64,000 nt of DNA, taken from positions 1,178,001 to 1,242,000 of the forward strand of contig NZ_CP053381.1 of assembly GCF_017868775.1 (NCBI RefSeq), given 5' to 3'. The position numbers were made by a program, and so were the translations under genes. A model generated the notes under the pieces. It was not told the DNA's origin, did not search any database, and saw nothing but the letters and a program-made list of their open reading frames with translations. Origin of the DNA: Billgrantia sulfidoxydans (lineage in GTDB: Bacteria; Pseudomonadota; Gammaproteobacteria; Pseudomonadales; Halomonadaceae). Shown here piece after piece: positions 1 through 8,928 of this stretch; the stretch's first letter is position 1, and each line of letters opens with the position of its first letter.

Positions 1-654
1 GTAGAAGGGCGAGGCCCGGTGGATGTCGCAGAACAGCACATCGGGATCCGCCCAGAAGATGTCCTGGGTACCGTTGCCGTGATGAGCGTCCCAGTCGACG
101 ATCATCACGCGACGACAGCCGAGGGCCTCCCGCGCATGCGCAGCGGCGACCGCCACGTTGTTGAACAGGCAGAAGCCCCTGGCGCGGACCGGCTCGGCGT
201 GGTGACCTGGCGGGCGGACCAGGGCAAAGGCGCTCTCCGCGCGACCGTCGAGTACCGCTTCGACCGCGGCGATGGCGGTGCCGGCGGCCACTTCGGCGGC
301 CTCGATACTGCCGCTGGACACCGCCGTGGTATCCACGTCGAGCCAGGCATTCTTGCCGCGTAGATCGAAGATATGGCTGAGATAGGAACTGGTGTGGACG
401 CGTCCCAGCTGCTCCCTGGTCGCCGGCTTGCCGCTCTCGAAGCGCAGGCCGGGGACCGGTTCGAGTTCGAGGAGGTTGAGGATGGCGCTCAGTCGTCCGG
501 CGTGTTCCGGATATTTCCAGGGGACATTGAGCGACGCAAGGAGCTGGCGGATGCGCCGCTCCATGCGGTTGGGCAGGAAAGGCGCGTCGGTATCCGGCTG
601 GTGAGACAGGACGCGCTCGTCATAAAAGGCGATGACGCTGTTGGGCTCGGCCAC
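1..654 (-). CDS. histone deacetylase family protein (partial, C-terminus beyond the window)
   Basis: The minus-strand frame runs off the window at position 1, so only about 218 N-terminal residues are visible. It carries the hallmarks of the arginase/deacetylase fold used by class II HDAC-like enzymes: RPPGHHA with the paired catalytic histidines, the FCLFNNVA segment, and DWDAHHGNGTQ with the Asp and His zinc ligands. The family removes acetyl groups from acetyl-lysine, acetylpolyamines or similar amides; the substrate here cannot be told. I chose a GTG start at 654 because AGGAG sits six bases upstream. The gene is followed upstream by a LysR gene on the same strand, 56 bp away, with no obvious functional link. 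Confidence 0.85.
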   Translation of the reverse strand, partial: MAEPNSVIAFYDERVLSHQPDTDAPFLPNRMERRIRQLLASLNVPWKYPEHAGRLSAILNLLELEPVPGLRFESGKPATREQLGRVHTSSYLSHIFDLRGKNAWLDVDTTAVSSGSIEAAEVAAGTAIAAVEAVLDGRAESAFALVRPPGHHAEPVRARGFCLFNNVAVAAAHAREALGCRRVMIVDWDAHHGNGTQDIFWADPDVLFCDIHRASPFY

Positions 655-710
655 GTGCAGCTCCTGCAGGAAAGGTGTCGTTTTCCCACAGCATAGCCGC
701 TTGTAAAACG

Positions 711-1610
711 CTAGCCGGCTGGATCCAGGGGCGACTCCTGAATCATTGCGCGCAGCGCCGCGGCGGCGGCCGAGAGCGGGTGGCGATGGCGAATGACGAT
801 GCCCAGCGGGCGCTCGACGTCGGGTGTCGTCAGCGGTCGGTAGTCGATGCCGTCGGTGGCGATCTGGCGAAAGCTCAGTCGCGGCAGCACGCTGATGCCG
901 AGCCCGGCGGCGACCATGCGGCCCACGGTGGCGATCTGGCTGGCGTCGCACAGGATCGAAAGCGGCGCGCCCACCTCGGCCATGATGCGGTCGATGTCCT
1001 GGCGCGAGCTGGAGAGGCGACTGATGCCGATGAAGGGGTGTCCGGCCAGCTGCCGCCAGTGCACGCTCGCTTGCTCGAGCAGCGGATGACCGCTGGGGCA
1101 GACCGCCACGTAGCGATCCACCAGCACCGGCTCGAAGGCGAGCTCCTCGGTGTCGTGGGGGGCCACCGACAACCCCAGGTCGGCGCGCCCCTCGCGCACC
1201 AGCTGGCTGACCTGCTCGGCCAGCACGTCGTGCAGGCTCAGGTTGATGCGCGGGTAGCGGGCGTGAAAGGTGGCGATGATGCCTGGCAGCAGCCCCGCCG
1301 CTAGGGTGGGCAGGGCGGCCACGGTGACCTTGCCGCGCTGCTTGGAGAAGCGCTCGCCGAGATCCTCGAAGGCCTCGGACCAGTCATGCAGCAGGCGTAC
1401 CGCCACCGGCAGGAAGGCCTCGCCCTCGGGGGTCAGGCTGAGCTGGCGTGTGGCGCGCGAAAATAGCGCGCCGCCCACCGTCTCCTCGAGCTTGCGCAGG
1501 GCGATGGAGATCGCCGGCTGGGAGAGATGGATACGCTCGCTGGCTTCGGCGAGGCTGCTCGACTGGGCCACGGCGACGAAGGCGCGCAGCTGCTTGATGC
1601 TGGGATTCAT
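711..1610 (-). CDS. LysR-family transcriptional regulator
   Basis: About 299 residues. The N-terminal winged helix-turn-helix reads as typical LysR (LRAFVAVAQSSSLAEASERI, then LSQPAISIALRKLE), followed by a periplasmic-binding-protein-like effector domain. The ATG at 1610 is preferred; the frame extends six codons further to a TTG at 1628, but neither start has a clear Shine-Dalgarno. It is transcribed divergently from the TAXI-TRAP/AtuA operon starting at 1746, with 135 bp between the starts. This is the classic arrangement for a LysR protein that activates its divergent neighbour, so it probably senses the compound imported by that transporter. The effector is unknown. Confidence 0.88.
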   Translation of the reverse strand: MNPSIKQLRAFVAVAQSSSLAEASERIHLSQPAISIALRKLEETVGGALFSRATRQLSLTPEGEAFLPVAVRLLHDWSEAFEDLGERFSKQRGKVTVAALPTLAAGLLPGIIATFHARYPRINLSLHDVLAEQVSQLVREGRADLGLSVAPHDTEELAFEPVLVDRYVAVCPSGHPLLEQASVHWRQLAGHPFIGISRLSSSRQDIDRIMAEVGAPLSILCDASQIATVGRMVAAGLGISVLPRLSFRQIATDGIDYRPLTTPDVERPLGIVIRHRHPLSAAAAALRAMIQESPLDPAG

Positions 1611-1745
1611 TTGGAAAGTAAAACACAAGTTAAAAACTATTCAATATACAAAACATAGGGGGCGCACCATGCTGATCGAGTGGGATGACCCCATCCGCCA
1701 CCTGACAACAACAAGCCCGCCAGGCCGGGCCCAAAGGAGCCACTC

Positions 1746-2732
1746 ATGAAGCCAACGCCAAAGATGAAGACCCTGCTGGCCGCCATGACGGCCAGCGCCG
1801 CGTTTGTTGCCGCTGCCGCCACCGCTCAGGCCGAAGAGCGCCTGCTGATCGGCTCGACCTCCAGTTCGTCGAGCCACTATGGCTACTTCGTCGCCGTCAA
1901 CCAGATCATCAACAGCCAGGTCGAGGGCGTGAGCGCCTCGGTGGCGGAAACCGGCGCCACCGTCGACAACCTGCGCCGCCTGAGCCGCAACCAGATCGAC
2001 ATGGGGCTGGTGACCACCAACACCGGCTACCATGCCTACGCCGGCCAGGAGGACTTCGACGGCCGCCCGGTCGACAGCCGCCTGCTGTGGGTCTATACCG
2101 TGGCGCCCCAGAACGTGGTGATTCGCGAAGACGCCGGCGTGACCACGCTCGAGGAACTCGAGGGGGTGCGCTTCAACCCGGGCATCACCGGCTCGGCCAC
2201 CGAGAGCACCACCGAGGCCGTGCTCGAGACGCTCGGCATCGCGCCGGACTACGTGCGCGGCTCCACTACCGACGTGGTCGACTCCATCAAGGACGGTCGC
2301 ATCATGGGCTACGTCAAGTCCGGGGTGGGCAACAAGCTCGACGGCTCGACCATGGACATTGCCACCTTCACGCCGATCAACGTGCTCTCGCTCACGGGCG
2401 AGCAGGCCGACACCCTGCGCAGCGAGATGCCAGACCTCGCCGTGGTCGACATTCCCGAGGGCGCGGGGGAGGGCGTTCCGGCCTACACCACCTGGGCCTT
2501 CGGCGTGGCCGTGCACGCCCACCCGGACCTCGACGAGGAGACTGCCTACCAGATCGTCAAGGCGGTGATGGAGAACCCCGAGCCCCAGGCCAACGCCTTC
2601 TCGGCGGTACGTGACGAGGATCTGGCGAAGATGACCCTCGAGGTGGGCACCGTGCCGCTGCATGCCGGCGCGGCGCGCTACTTCGAGGAGCAGGGGATGG
2701 CGATTCCCGACGCCTTGCGGCCCGCCGAATAA
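1746..2732 (+). CDS. TAXI-family TRAP transporter solute-binding protein
   Basis: 328 residues with a Sec signal peptide (KMKTLLAAMTASAAFVAAAATAQA, cleavage near residue 30). The mature part opens with LLIGSTSSSSSHYGYFVAVNQ and continues through the TAXI-type segment 'GSATESTTEAVLETLGI'. TAXI proteins are the periplasmic receptors of TRAP systems with fused permeases, which use an ion gradient instead of ATP. An AAAGGAG lies just upstream of the ATG. The gene is first in an operon with the fused permease (21 bp downstream) and two AtuA-like genes. The ligand is not known; the AtuA association suggests a carboxylate. Confidence 0.9.
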   Translation: MKPTPKMKTLLAAMTASAAFVAAAATAQAEERLLIGSTSSSSSHYGYFVAVNQIINSQVEGVSASVAETGATVDNLRRLSRNQIDMGLVTTNTGYHAYAGQEDFDGRPVDSRLLWVYTVAPQNVVIREDAGVTTLEELEGVRFNPGITGSATESTTEAVLETLGIAPDYVRGSTTDVVDSIKDGRIMGYVKSGVGNKLDGSTMDIATFTPINVLSLTGEQADTLRSEMPDLAVVDIPEGAGEGVPAYTTWAFGVAVHAHPDLDEETAYQIVKAVMENPEPQANAFSAVRDEDLAKMTLEVGTVPLHAGAARYFEEQGMAIPDALRPAE

Positions 2733-2753
2733 CGGCGAGGGGAGACGATCGTC

Positions 2754-4682
2754 ATGCGCGAGAACCTGACCAAGCTGCTGGCCCTCATGCTGGGCGGGCT
2801 GATCCTCTACACCTCGGCGACCGGCCCCTTCGAGAGCCTGATCCAGCGAGGCATCTTTCTTGCGCTGGTGATCCTGCTCGGGTTGACGCTCTATCCGCTG
2901 GGGGAGGGGCGGCGCTGGCGACCGCTGGGGCTGGCCCTCGACCTGACGCTGGCGGTGGGCACGGTGCTCGCTTGCGGCTACGTGGTGGCGAACCACGAGC
3001 GGATCCTCGTCGAGCTGCCCTGGGCCACGCCGCGGGACATGCTGTTCACCGGCGTACTGCTGGTGGCGGTGCTGGAGCTGTCGCGGCGCGCCATCGGTGC
3101 GATCTTCCCGCTGCTGGTGCTGGCGGGGCTGGCCTATGCCTGGCTCGGGGCGGCGATCCCGGGGCCGCTGGGGCATCGCGGCTTCGACCTCTACTACATC
3201 ACCGAGACGCTCTATCTCGGCGACCTCGGCGTGTGGGGCATGCTGGTCGGCGTGGCCGCCACCACCATCGCCGCCTTCGTGCTGTTCGGCTGCCTGCTGC
3301 TGCACACCGGCGGCGGTCAGACCTTCATGGACCTGGCGCTGCGCATCAGCGGGCGCTCGCCGGGCGGCGCCGCCAAGGTGGCCACCGTAGCTTCGGGGTT
3401 GTTCGGCATGGTCAGCGGCAGCGCCGTGGCCAACGTGGCGACCACCGGCAACTTCACCATCCCCATGATGAAGCGGCTCAAGTATCCGGCGCCCTTCGCC
3501 TCGGGGGTGGAGGCGGTGGCTTCCACCGGCGGCCAGATCGCCCCGCCGATCCTGGGGGCGGCGGCCTTCATCATGGCCGAGATCCTCGGCGAGAGTTACC
3601 TGCGCATCGCGCTTGCCGCGCTGCTGCCGGCCATCCTGTTCTACCTCGGCGTGTTCATGACCATTCACCTGGTGGCGCGCCGGCGCAATCTGCAGGTGGT
3701 GCCCGACGAGGAGCTGCCGAGCTGGCCGGAGGTGCTGCGTCCGCAGCGCATCGTGCCGATCCTGGCGGCGCTGGGCGGGCTCTTCTACGGCGTGCTGTCG
3801 GGGCGCTCGATCCAGACCGCGGCCTTCTTCGGCATCCTGATGACGGTGTTGACCTTCGTGCCCTTCGCCCTGCTGGCGCGCATGTCGCTGCGTGAGATCG
3901 CCGCCAAGCTGTTCGCGGGCCTGATCGATGCCGGCAAGGGCATGGTGATCATCGGCGTGCTGCTGGCCGGGGCGCAGATGCTGGTGGCGATGATCGGCAT
4001 GACCGGCATCGGCGTGACGCTGGCCAGCCTGATCGTCAACGTGGGCGGGGAGTCTCTGTTCCTGGTGGCCTTCATCGTCGGCGGCGTGTGCCTGATCCTG
4101 GGCATGGGCATTCCCACCACGGCGGCCTACGTGCTGGTGGCCTCGGTGCTGGCCCCGGCGCTCACCACCATCGGCGTCGAGCCGCTGATCGCCCACCTGT
4201 TCGTGTTCTACTTCGCCACCCTGTCGGTGATCACGCCGCCGGTGTGCGTGGCGGTGTTCGTCGCTGCGGGCATTGCCGGCACCAACTGGCTGCCGGCGGC
4301 GGGCGAGGCGGTACGCCTGGCGGCGGCGATCTACGTGATTCCCTTTCTGCTACTGATCTATCCCGCGCTGGCTGGCTTCGGCAACGCCCTGGATATCCTG
4401 CTGGCCAGCTCCCAGGGCGTGGTGTTCGTGCTCGCCTTCGCCTCGCTGATGTCGCGGGTGGCCATGACCGGCAATCGGCTGCTGGATGTGGCTGGGCTCG
4501 TGCTGGTAGTGGGCCTGGCGTTGATTCCCGGCTGGCTGACGACGAGCGCGGCGCTGGTGCTGCTGGTGGGGCTCTTCGCCCGGCGTCGGCAACGCCTGGC
4601 CGCGGCCTCGCCCGGCGGCAGGAGACCTGACGGGCAGAGGCCCGGCACCCCGGGCGTGGCGGCCAAGGAGACCCACTCATGA
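2754..4682 (+). CDS. TRAP transporter fused permease (4TM-12TM)
   Basis: 642 residues of mostly hydrophobic helices. The first ~150 residues resemble the small DctQ-like membrane subunit, and the rest is the large DctM-like unit, with conserved stretches such as GMVSGSAVANVATTGNFTIP and GGQIAPPILGAAAFIMAE. This fused form is standard for TAXI-type TRAP systems. It would carry the substrate across the inner membrane with a cation. The stop overlaps the start of the next gene (ATGA, 4679-4682), so translation of the AtuA-like protein is probably coupled to it. Confidence 0.9.
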   Translation: MRENLTKLLALMLGGLILYTSATGPFESLIQRGIFLALVILLGLTLYPLGEGRRWRPLGLALDLTLAVGTVLACGYVVANHERILVELPWATPRDMLFTGVLLVAVLELSRRAIGAIFPLLVLAGLAYAWLGAAIPGPLGHRGFDLYYITETLYLGDLGVWGMLVGVAATTIAAFVLFGCLLLHTGGGQTFMDLALRISGRSPGGAAKVATVASGLFGMVSGSAVANVATTGNFTIPMMKRLKYPAPFASGVEAVASTGGQIAPPILGAAAFIMAEILGESYLRIALAALLPAILFYLGVFMTIHLVARRRNLQVVPDEELPSWPEVLRPQRIVPILAALGGLFYGVLSGRSIQTAAFFGILMTVLTFVPFALLARMSLREIAAKLFAGLIDAGKGMVIIGVLLAGAQMLVAMIGMTGIGVTLASLIVNVGGESLFLVAFIVGGVCLILGMGIPTTAAYVLVASVLAPALTTIGVEPLIAHLFVFYFATLSVITPPVCVAVFVAAGIAGTNWLPAAGEAVRLAAAIYVIPFLLLIYPALAGFGNALDILLASSQGVVFVLAFASLMSRVAMTGNRLLDVAGLVLVVGLALIPGWLTTSAALVLLVGLFARRRQRLAAASPGGRRPDGQRPGTPGVAAKETHS

Positions 4683-6082
4683 CCTTCCTGCTGGGCAGCG
4701 GGGCCGGCTTCTCCGGCGACCGCACCGATGCCGCCATCCCGGTGGTGGCGGAGCTGATCCGCCGCGGCCAGCCTGCCGCGCTGGTCTTCGAGACCTTGGG
4801 CGAGCGCACCCTGGCGGCGGCCCACCGCGCCCTGCGCGACGACCCGGCGGCGGGCTACGAACCGCTGCTGGAGGAGCTGCTCGCGCCGGTGCTCGACGAC
4901 TGCCTGACGCACGGCATCGCCATTCTCGGCAACTTTGGTGCGGCCAACCCCGACGGTGCCTGCCGCGTGGTGGCCGAACTGGCCGCCGGCACGGCGCGGG
5001 GCGAGGCGAGCATCGGGCGAGTGCATGGCGACGACATCCGCGCGCGGCTGGCGGAGCTGGATCTTCAGCGCTGGGAGGCCGAGAGCCGCGAGCTGCCCGG
5101 CGAGGAGGCGCTGATCTCGGCCAACGTCTATCTCGGCGCGGCGCCCCTGGTGGAGGCGCTCGGGCTCGGCGCCGAGGTGGTGGTCTCCGGCCGGGTGGCC
5201 GATCCGGCGCTGTTCCTGGCGCCGCTGATGCATCATTTCGGCTGGGCCTGGGACGACTGGGACCGCCTGGCCGCCGGCATGATGGCGGGCCATCTCGGCG
5301 AGTGCGGTGCCCAGGTCACCGGGGGCTACTTCGCCGACCCCGGCTTCAAGGAGGTTCCCGGCCTGGCCACGGTGGGCTATCCCATCATCGAGGTGGAGGA
5401 GGATGGCCGCCTGGTGGTGACCAAGCCCGCTGGCACCGGCGGCATGGTCACCGCGCGCACGGTCAAGGAGCAGCTGCTCTACGAGGTACACGACCCGGCC
5501 AACTACCTGACGCCCGACGTGGTGGTGGACCTCTCCACGGTGCGGGTGGAGGAGCTCGGACCCAACCGGGTGGCGGTGAGCGGCATTCGCGGAAAGCCGG
5601 CGCCGCAGCGGCTCAAGACCACCGTCTGCTACGAGGGTGGCTGGCAGGGCGAGGCGGAGATCTCCTACGCCGGACCCAATGCCCTGGCCCGGGCACGGCT
5701 CGCTGCCGAGGTGCTGCGCGAGCGGCTGACGTTTCGGGCTCCGCCGGAGCTGCGTTCGCGACTGGACATCGTCGGCCACGCCAGCGTGTTCGACAGCGAT
5801 GCCGGCGACCTGCAGCGCAGGCTGCCGGCATCAGACAGCGGCGACTACCGCCTGCGGCTGGCCGCCGAGCACGCCGAGCGGCGCTGGGTGGAGCGTGCCA
5901 CCCAGGAGCTGCTGGCGCTCTACTGTGCCGGTCCGGCCGGCGGTGGCGGGGTGCGCCGCCAGTTCCAGCGGCGCGTGTGCACGGCGTCCTACCTGGTCAA
6001 GCGTAGCGACGTGGAGGCCTTCGCCACGCTGTTCGAGGCAAGCCCGGTCAACCAGAGGAGGGCCGCCCATGGCGCACGCTGA
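4679..6082 (+). CDS. AtuA-family protein (DUF1446), N-terminal unit
   Basis: 467 residues matching the acyclic-terpene-utilization AtuA / DUF1446 family: a glycine-rich start (LLGSGAGFSGDRTDAA), then NFGAANPDGACRVVAEL and VVSGRVADPALFLAPL. AtuA belongs to the citronellol/geraniol pathway of pseudomonads, but the family is wider and its chemistry is not settled. The other atu genes (carboxylase, CoA enzymes) are absent here, so a terpene role should not be assumed. The companion C-terminal domain of the family is encoded by the next gene, whose start overlaps this one by 14 bases. Co-transcription with a TAXI-TRAP transporter suggests a step in the catabolism of an imported organic acid. Confidence 0.8.
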   Translation: MTFLLGSGAGFSGDRTDAAIPVVAELIRRGQPAALVFETLGERTLAAAHRALRDDPAAGYEPLLEELLAPVLDDCLTHGIAILGNFGAANPDGACRVVAELAAGTARGEASIGRVHGDDIRARLAELDLQRWEAESRELPGEEALISANVYLGAAPLVEALGLGAEVVVSGRVADPALFLAPLMHHFGWAWDDWDRLAAGMMAGHLGECGAQVTGGYFADPGFKEVPGLATVGYPIIEVEEDGRLVVTKPAGTGGMVTARTVKEQLLYEVHDPANYLTPDVVVDLSTVRVEELGPNRVAVSGIRGKPAPQRLKTTVCYEGGWQGEAEISYAGPNALARARLAAEVLRERLTFRAPPELRSRLDIVGHASVFDSDAGDLQRRLPASDSGDYRLRLAAEHAERRWVERATQELLALYCAGPAGGGGVRRQFQRRVCTASYLVKRSDVEAFATLFEASPVNQRRAAHGAR

Positions 6083-6434
6083 AGCGAACGTGACCGCAAG
6101 CCTAGCCGAGGGACACGCCGTACCGCTGCACCGTCTGGCCCACGCCCGTGCCGGCGACAAGGGCGACCGGCTCAACCTGGCGTTATTCGCCTATGATCCA
6201 TGCCGCTACGAGACGCTGGTGGCGCAGGTCACCGAGGAGCGGGTGCTGGCGCTGTTCGCCCATCGCGGAGCGAGCCGCGTGCGCCGCTACCTGATGCCGG
6301 GCCTGGCCGGCATGAACCTGGTGATCGACGACGTGCTGCAGGGTGGCGTCAACGGCGCCCTCAACCTGGACGGTCACGGCAAGACGCTGTCGTTCCTGCT
6401 GTTGAGCATGGATGTGGTGGTCGGGAAGACCTGA
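6069..6434 (+). CDS. AtuA-like ferredoxin-fold small protein (split C-terminal domain)
   Basis: 121 residues corresponding to the AtuA-associated ferredoxin-fold domain (LAHARAGDKGDRLNLALFAYDP early; later GLAGMNLVIDDVLQGGVNGA). In many relatives this domain is fused to the DUF1446 domain. The ATG at 6069 has AGAGGAGG directly upstream, and the gene overlaps the end of the AtuA unit by 14 bases, so the two products are probably made together and form a complex. It is the last gene of the TAXI-TRAP operon and is followed by a strong inverted repeat. Function is unknown beyond the family association. Confidence 0.75.
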   Translation: MAHAEANVTASLAEGHAVPLHRLAHARAGDKGDRLNLALFAYDPCRYETLVAQVTEERVLALFAHRGASRVRRYLMPGLAGMNLVIDDVLQGGVNGALNLDGHGKTLSFLLLSMDVVVGKT

Positions 6435-6449
6435 CGCGCTACTGAAAAG

Positions 6450-6506
6450 AACGGCGCCTGCCCGGGTTCGCATGACATCGTCATGGGAGCCCGGGCAGGC
6501 GCCGTT
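6450..6506. terminator. bidirectional terminator between convergent genes
   Basis: A perfect 17-bp inverted repeat (arms 6450-6466 and 6490-6506, GGCGCCTGCCCGGG core) lies between the end of the AtuA operon and the convergent nitrate transporter gene. On the minus strand the stem is followed by TTCTTTT, so it is stronger for the transporter gene. The + strand side has only a weak T-rich tail. Confidence 0.8.
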
Positions 6507-6556
6507 GTCTGGCGATGGCCCTCAAGGCTGGGCCGGGTAGCCCAGGCGAGCTGCGC

Positions 6557-7909
6557 TCAGCGCAGCGACAACGCCCCGGCGCCAGTGTCTTCGCCCACGG
6601 CGTCGGTGTAGGCCTTGGCCTCCTCGGCCTCGACCTCGGGCGAGAAGCGCACCACCAGGGCGCACAGCGAGGCGATCACCACGGCAATGCCGAGGTAGAA
6701 CAGGCCCTGCTGGTAGGAGAGCGACTCCGAGCGGAACAGGAAGCCGGCCGCCACGGCACCGGCGTTGCCACCGGCGCCGACGATGCCGGCCACCGCCCCC
6801 AGCGCCTTCTTGTTGATGAAGGGCACCACGCCGAAGGTGGCGCCCTCGGCCATCTGCACGAACAGGCTGAACACCAGCATGATACCGATGGCCAGCGTCA
6901 GCACGTGCATCTGCGAGAAGAACATCAGCGCAACGCCCTCGCAGAGCATGGCGATGAACAGCCAGCGCACGCGCCCCTTGAGCCCGCCGTTGCGGGCGAA
7001 GAGGTCGGAGAAGACGCCGCCCAGGGTGCGCGCGAAGATGTTCATCAGCCCGAACAGGCCGGCGATCATGCCTGCGGTGGCCAGGGTCAGGTCGAAGTTG
7101 TCGAAGAAGTAGATGGCGGCGATGTTGTTGATCGTCAGCTCGACGCCGAAGCAGGCTGCGTAGACCACGAACAGCGCCCACACGCGGATATCCTTGGCCG
7201 CGGCCTTGAAGCTCGCGCCCATGCCGTGTTCGCCATTGGCCTCGGGGAGCTCGCCGCGAGCGCGCAGGTCGCTGAAGTTGCCGTCGGGGGCGTCCTGGGT
7301 GAACAGGTAGTAGCCGATGCCGGCGAAGAACAGCACCACGCCGGGGACGATCATCGCCAGGCGCCAGCCCAGCGCCTCGTTGACGCCGAGCATCAGGATG
7401 CCGGAGAAGATCAGCGGCATCAGGATCTGGGTGGTACCGCCGCCGAGGTTACCCCAGCCGGCCGAGGTGGCATTGGCGGTACCGACCACGTTGGGTGCGA
7501 ACATCACCGAGGTGTGGTACTGGGTGATCACGAAGGAGGCGCCGATGGCGCCGATCGCCAGGCGCGCCAGGAAGAAGGTCTCGAAGCTCGAGGCCAGGCC
7601 GATCCCCATCACCGGCAGTGACCCCAGGCACAGCAGCCAGGTATAGGCCTTGCGCGGCCCGATGCGGTCGCAGAGCAGGCCCATGACCAGGCGCACCAGG
7701 ATGGTGATCGCCACCGAGGCGATGATGGTGTTGCCGATCTGGGTCTTGGTCAGCCCCAGGTCGTCACGCACGACGGCCATCAGCGGAGCGATGCCGAACC
7801 AGCCGAAGAAGCAGAGGTGGAAGGCGAACCAGGAGAAGTGGAAGGCGCGCATCTGGGGCGTGCGCAGGGTCAGGAGGCGAATGCGGTTCGCCTTGTTGCG
7901 AATTTCCAT
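6557..7909 (-). CDS. narK: NarK-type nitrate/nitrite MFS transporter
   Basis: 450 residues with about 12 membrane helices. The nitrate-signature motifs of the NNP family are present: AGWGNLGGGTTQ in the fifth-helix region and a conserved FVITQYHTSVMF upstream. The FHFSWFAFHLCFFGWFGIAP opening is also typical. It imports nitrate and/or exports nitrite. No nitrate reductase gene is in the window, so it may serve an assimilatory or respiratory system elsewhere. A GAGG lies nine bases upstream of the ATG. A palindrome matching an FNR/DNR-type site lies about 115 bp upstream, suggesting control by oxygen or nitric oxide. Confidence 0.9.
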   Translation of the reverse strand: MEIRNKANRIRLLTLRTPQMRAFHFSWFAFHLCFFGWFGIAPLMAVVRDDLGLTKTQIGNTIIASVAITILVRLVMGLLCDRIGPRKAYTWLLCLGSLPVMGIGLASSFETFFLARLAIGAIGASFVITQYHTSVMFAPNVVGTANATSAGWGNLGGGTTQILMPLIFSGILMLGVNEALGWRLAMIVPGVVLFFAGIGYYLFTQDAPDGNFSDLRARGELPEANGEHGMGASFKAAAKDIRVWALFVVYAACFGVELTINNIAAIYFFDNFDLTLATAGMIAGLFGLMNIFARTLGGVFSDLFARNGGLKGRVRWLFIAMLCEGVALMFFSQMHVLTLAIGIMLVFSLFVQMAEGATFGVVPFINKKALGAVAGIVGAGGNAGAVAAGFLFRSESLSYQQGLFYLGIAVVIASLCALVVRFSPEVEAEEAKAYTDAVGEDTGAGALSLR

Positions 7910-8021
7910 GGGCTTTGACCTCGTACGGATTGCCGATACATGTGTTCGCCCTTCTCCGTTGAAGGTCAGGTCTGACGCACTCGTGCTTCCTTCAGGAAGC
8001 CTGGTCCACGCCTACCCGGCA

Positions 8022-8035
8022 TTGACTTATGTCAA
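8022..8035. promoter_or_regulatory. FNR/DNR-like palindrome upstream of narK
   Basis: TTGAC-TTAT-GTCAA is a perfect dyad with the spacing of Crp/FNR-family sites (consensus TTGAT-N4-ATCAA). It lies 113-126 bp upstream of the narK start on the side from which narK is read. The match is in sequence only. Binding by an FNR, ANR or DNR protein is inferred from the site and from the well-known control of nitrate transporters by this family. Confidence 0.55.
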
Positions 8036-8160
8036 GCAACCTGTTTGCCACATCATTGGCTTGTTCTTTTAAAACACTGGGTTGTGATTTGATAGGAGCA
8101 GAAGAGAGTGGCCGGGAGCGCGTGTCGCCGTGATAAGAGTGGTGCAGTGCCGCACACGAT

Positions 8161-8186
8161 GCCCCCTGCTGGTGCCAATAGGGGGC
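8161..8186 (-). terminator. possible terminator hairpin after the YkuD_2 gene
   Basis: A 7-bp G/C inverted repeat (GCCCCCT / AGGGGGC) with a 12-base loop lies 20 bases past the stop of the minus-strand transpeptidase gene. It lacks a run of T on either side, so intrinsic termination would be weak. It is the only structure in this gap apart from the FNR-like box. Confidence 0.4.
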
Positions 8187-8205
8187 TCTCTCCGTTCACG
8201 CTGAT

Positions 8206-8928
8206 TCAGTACATGGCCAGCTGCGTGGGCACGCGGTCGCAGCCGAGGAAGGCGGAGTTTTCCAGCCACTCGGGGTCGGGGTAATAGGCGAACAGGTAGT
8301 GATCCTCCTTGATGCTGTCGATCAGCGGATAGGCCACTTCCTGGCGCACCGCGGGGCAGCCGTGGCTGCGGCCCAGCCGGCCGGTCTTCTGGATGAACGC
8401 CTCGCTGACGTAGTCGGCGCCATGAATGACGATGGCACGCTGGTAGGCCAGGTCGTTGACGCCGGCTTCCAATCCCTCCAGGCGCAGCGAGTAGCCGTTG
8501 CTGCCGTAGTAGCTGTTCATGGTGCGAAACAGCCCCAGGCTCGACTGGTGGCTCTCGGGGGTGTTGGAGAACAGCGTGGCTTCGGCATCACCCGAGCCGC
8601 GACCGTGGGAGACCAGTTCCTCGAACAGCAGTGCCTCCTCGGCCAGGTCGAACACCCACAGGCGCGGTTCGCTCGAGGGACGCGAGAAGTCGATCACCGC
8701 CAGCCGCTCGGCATCGGGCTCGGCGCAGGCCAGGGCGCTGGCGGCCAGCTCCAGCACCCGGGGGTCGGCGCCCGGCGCCAGGCGGGTCAGCGTCTGGCGC
8801 AGCGAGGAACCGGGGGAGGAGAGCCCGGCTTGAGCAAGGAAGTCGCCGGCCTGGGCCGTGGGCAGGGTGGCCAGCAGGGCAGCGGTCAGGATCGGTAGCG
8901 GGAGTCGCAGGGTCGGGTGAAGACGCAT
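8206..8928 (-). CDS. L,D-transpeptidase catalytic-domain family protein (YkuD_2 type)
   Basis: 240 residues with a signal peptide ending near ALLATLPTAQA. The YkuD_2 signature is clear: IVIHGADYVSEAFI with His169 and GRSHGCPAVR with the catalytic Cys191. Enzymes of this fold act on the peptide stems of periplasmic murein, forming or breaking L,D bonds or attaching proteins. It is transcribed divergently from a second, larger L,D-transpeptidase gene (start 9098), with 169 bp of shared promoter region. No lipobox or membrane anchor other than the signal peptide is seen. Confidence 0.88.
   Translation of the reverse strand: MRLHPTLRLPLPILTAALLATLPTAQAGDFLAQAGLSSPGSSLRQTLTRLAPGADPRVLELAASALACAEPDAERLAVIDFSRPSSEPRLWVFDLAEEALLFEELVSHGRGSGDAEATLFSNTPESHQSSLGLFRTMNSYYGSNGYSLRLEGLEAGVNDLAYQRAIVIHGADYVSEAFIQKTGRLGRSHGCPAVRQEVAYPLIDSIKEDHYLFAYYPDPEWLENSAFLGCDRVPTQLAMY

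Noticed and set aside
1641..4196. An 851-codon open frame on the minus strand across the TAXI-TRAP genes
   Set aside because: It is antisense to two well-supported transporter genes. Its translation is rich in His, Gln, Arg and Gly, as expected from the complement of GC-rich membrane-protein genes, and has no ribosome-binding site or family motif.
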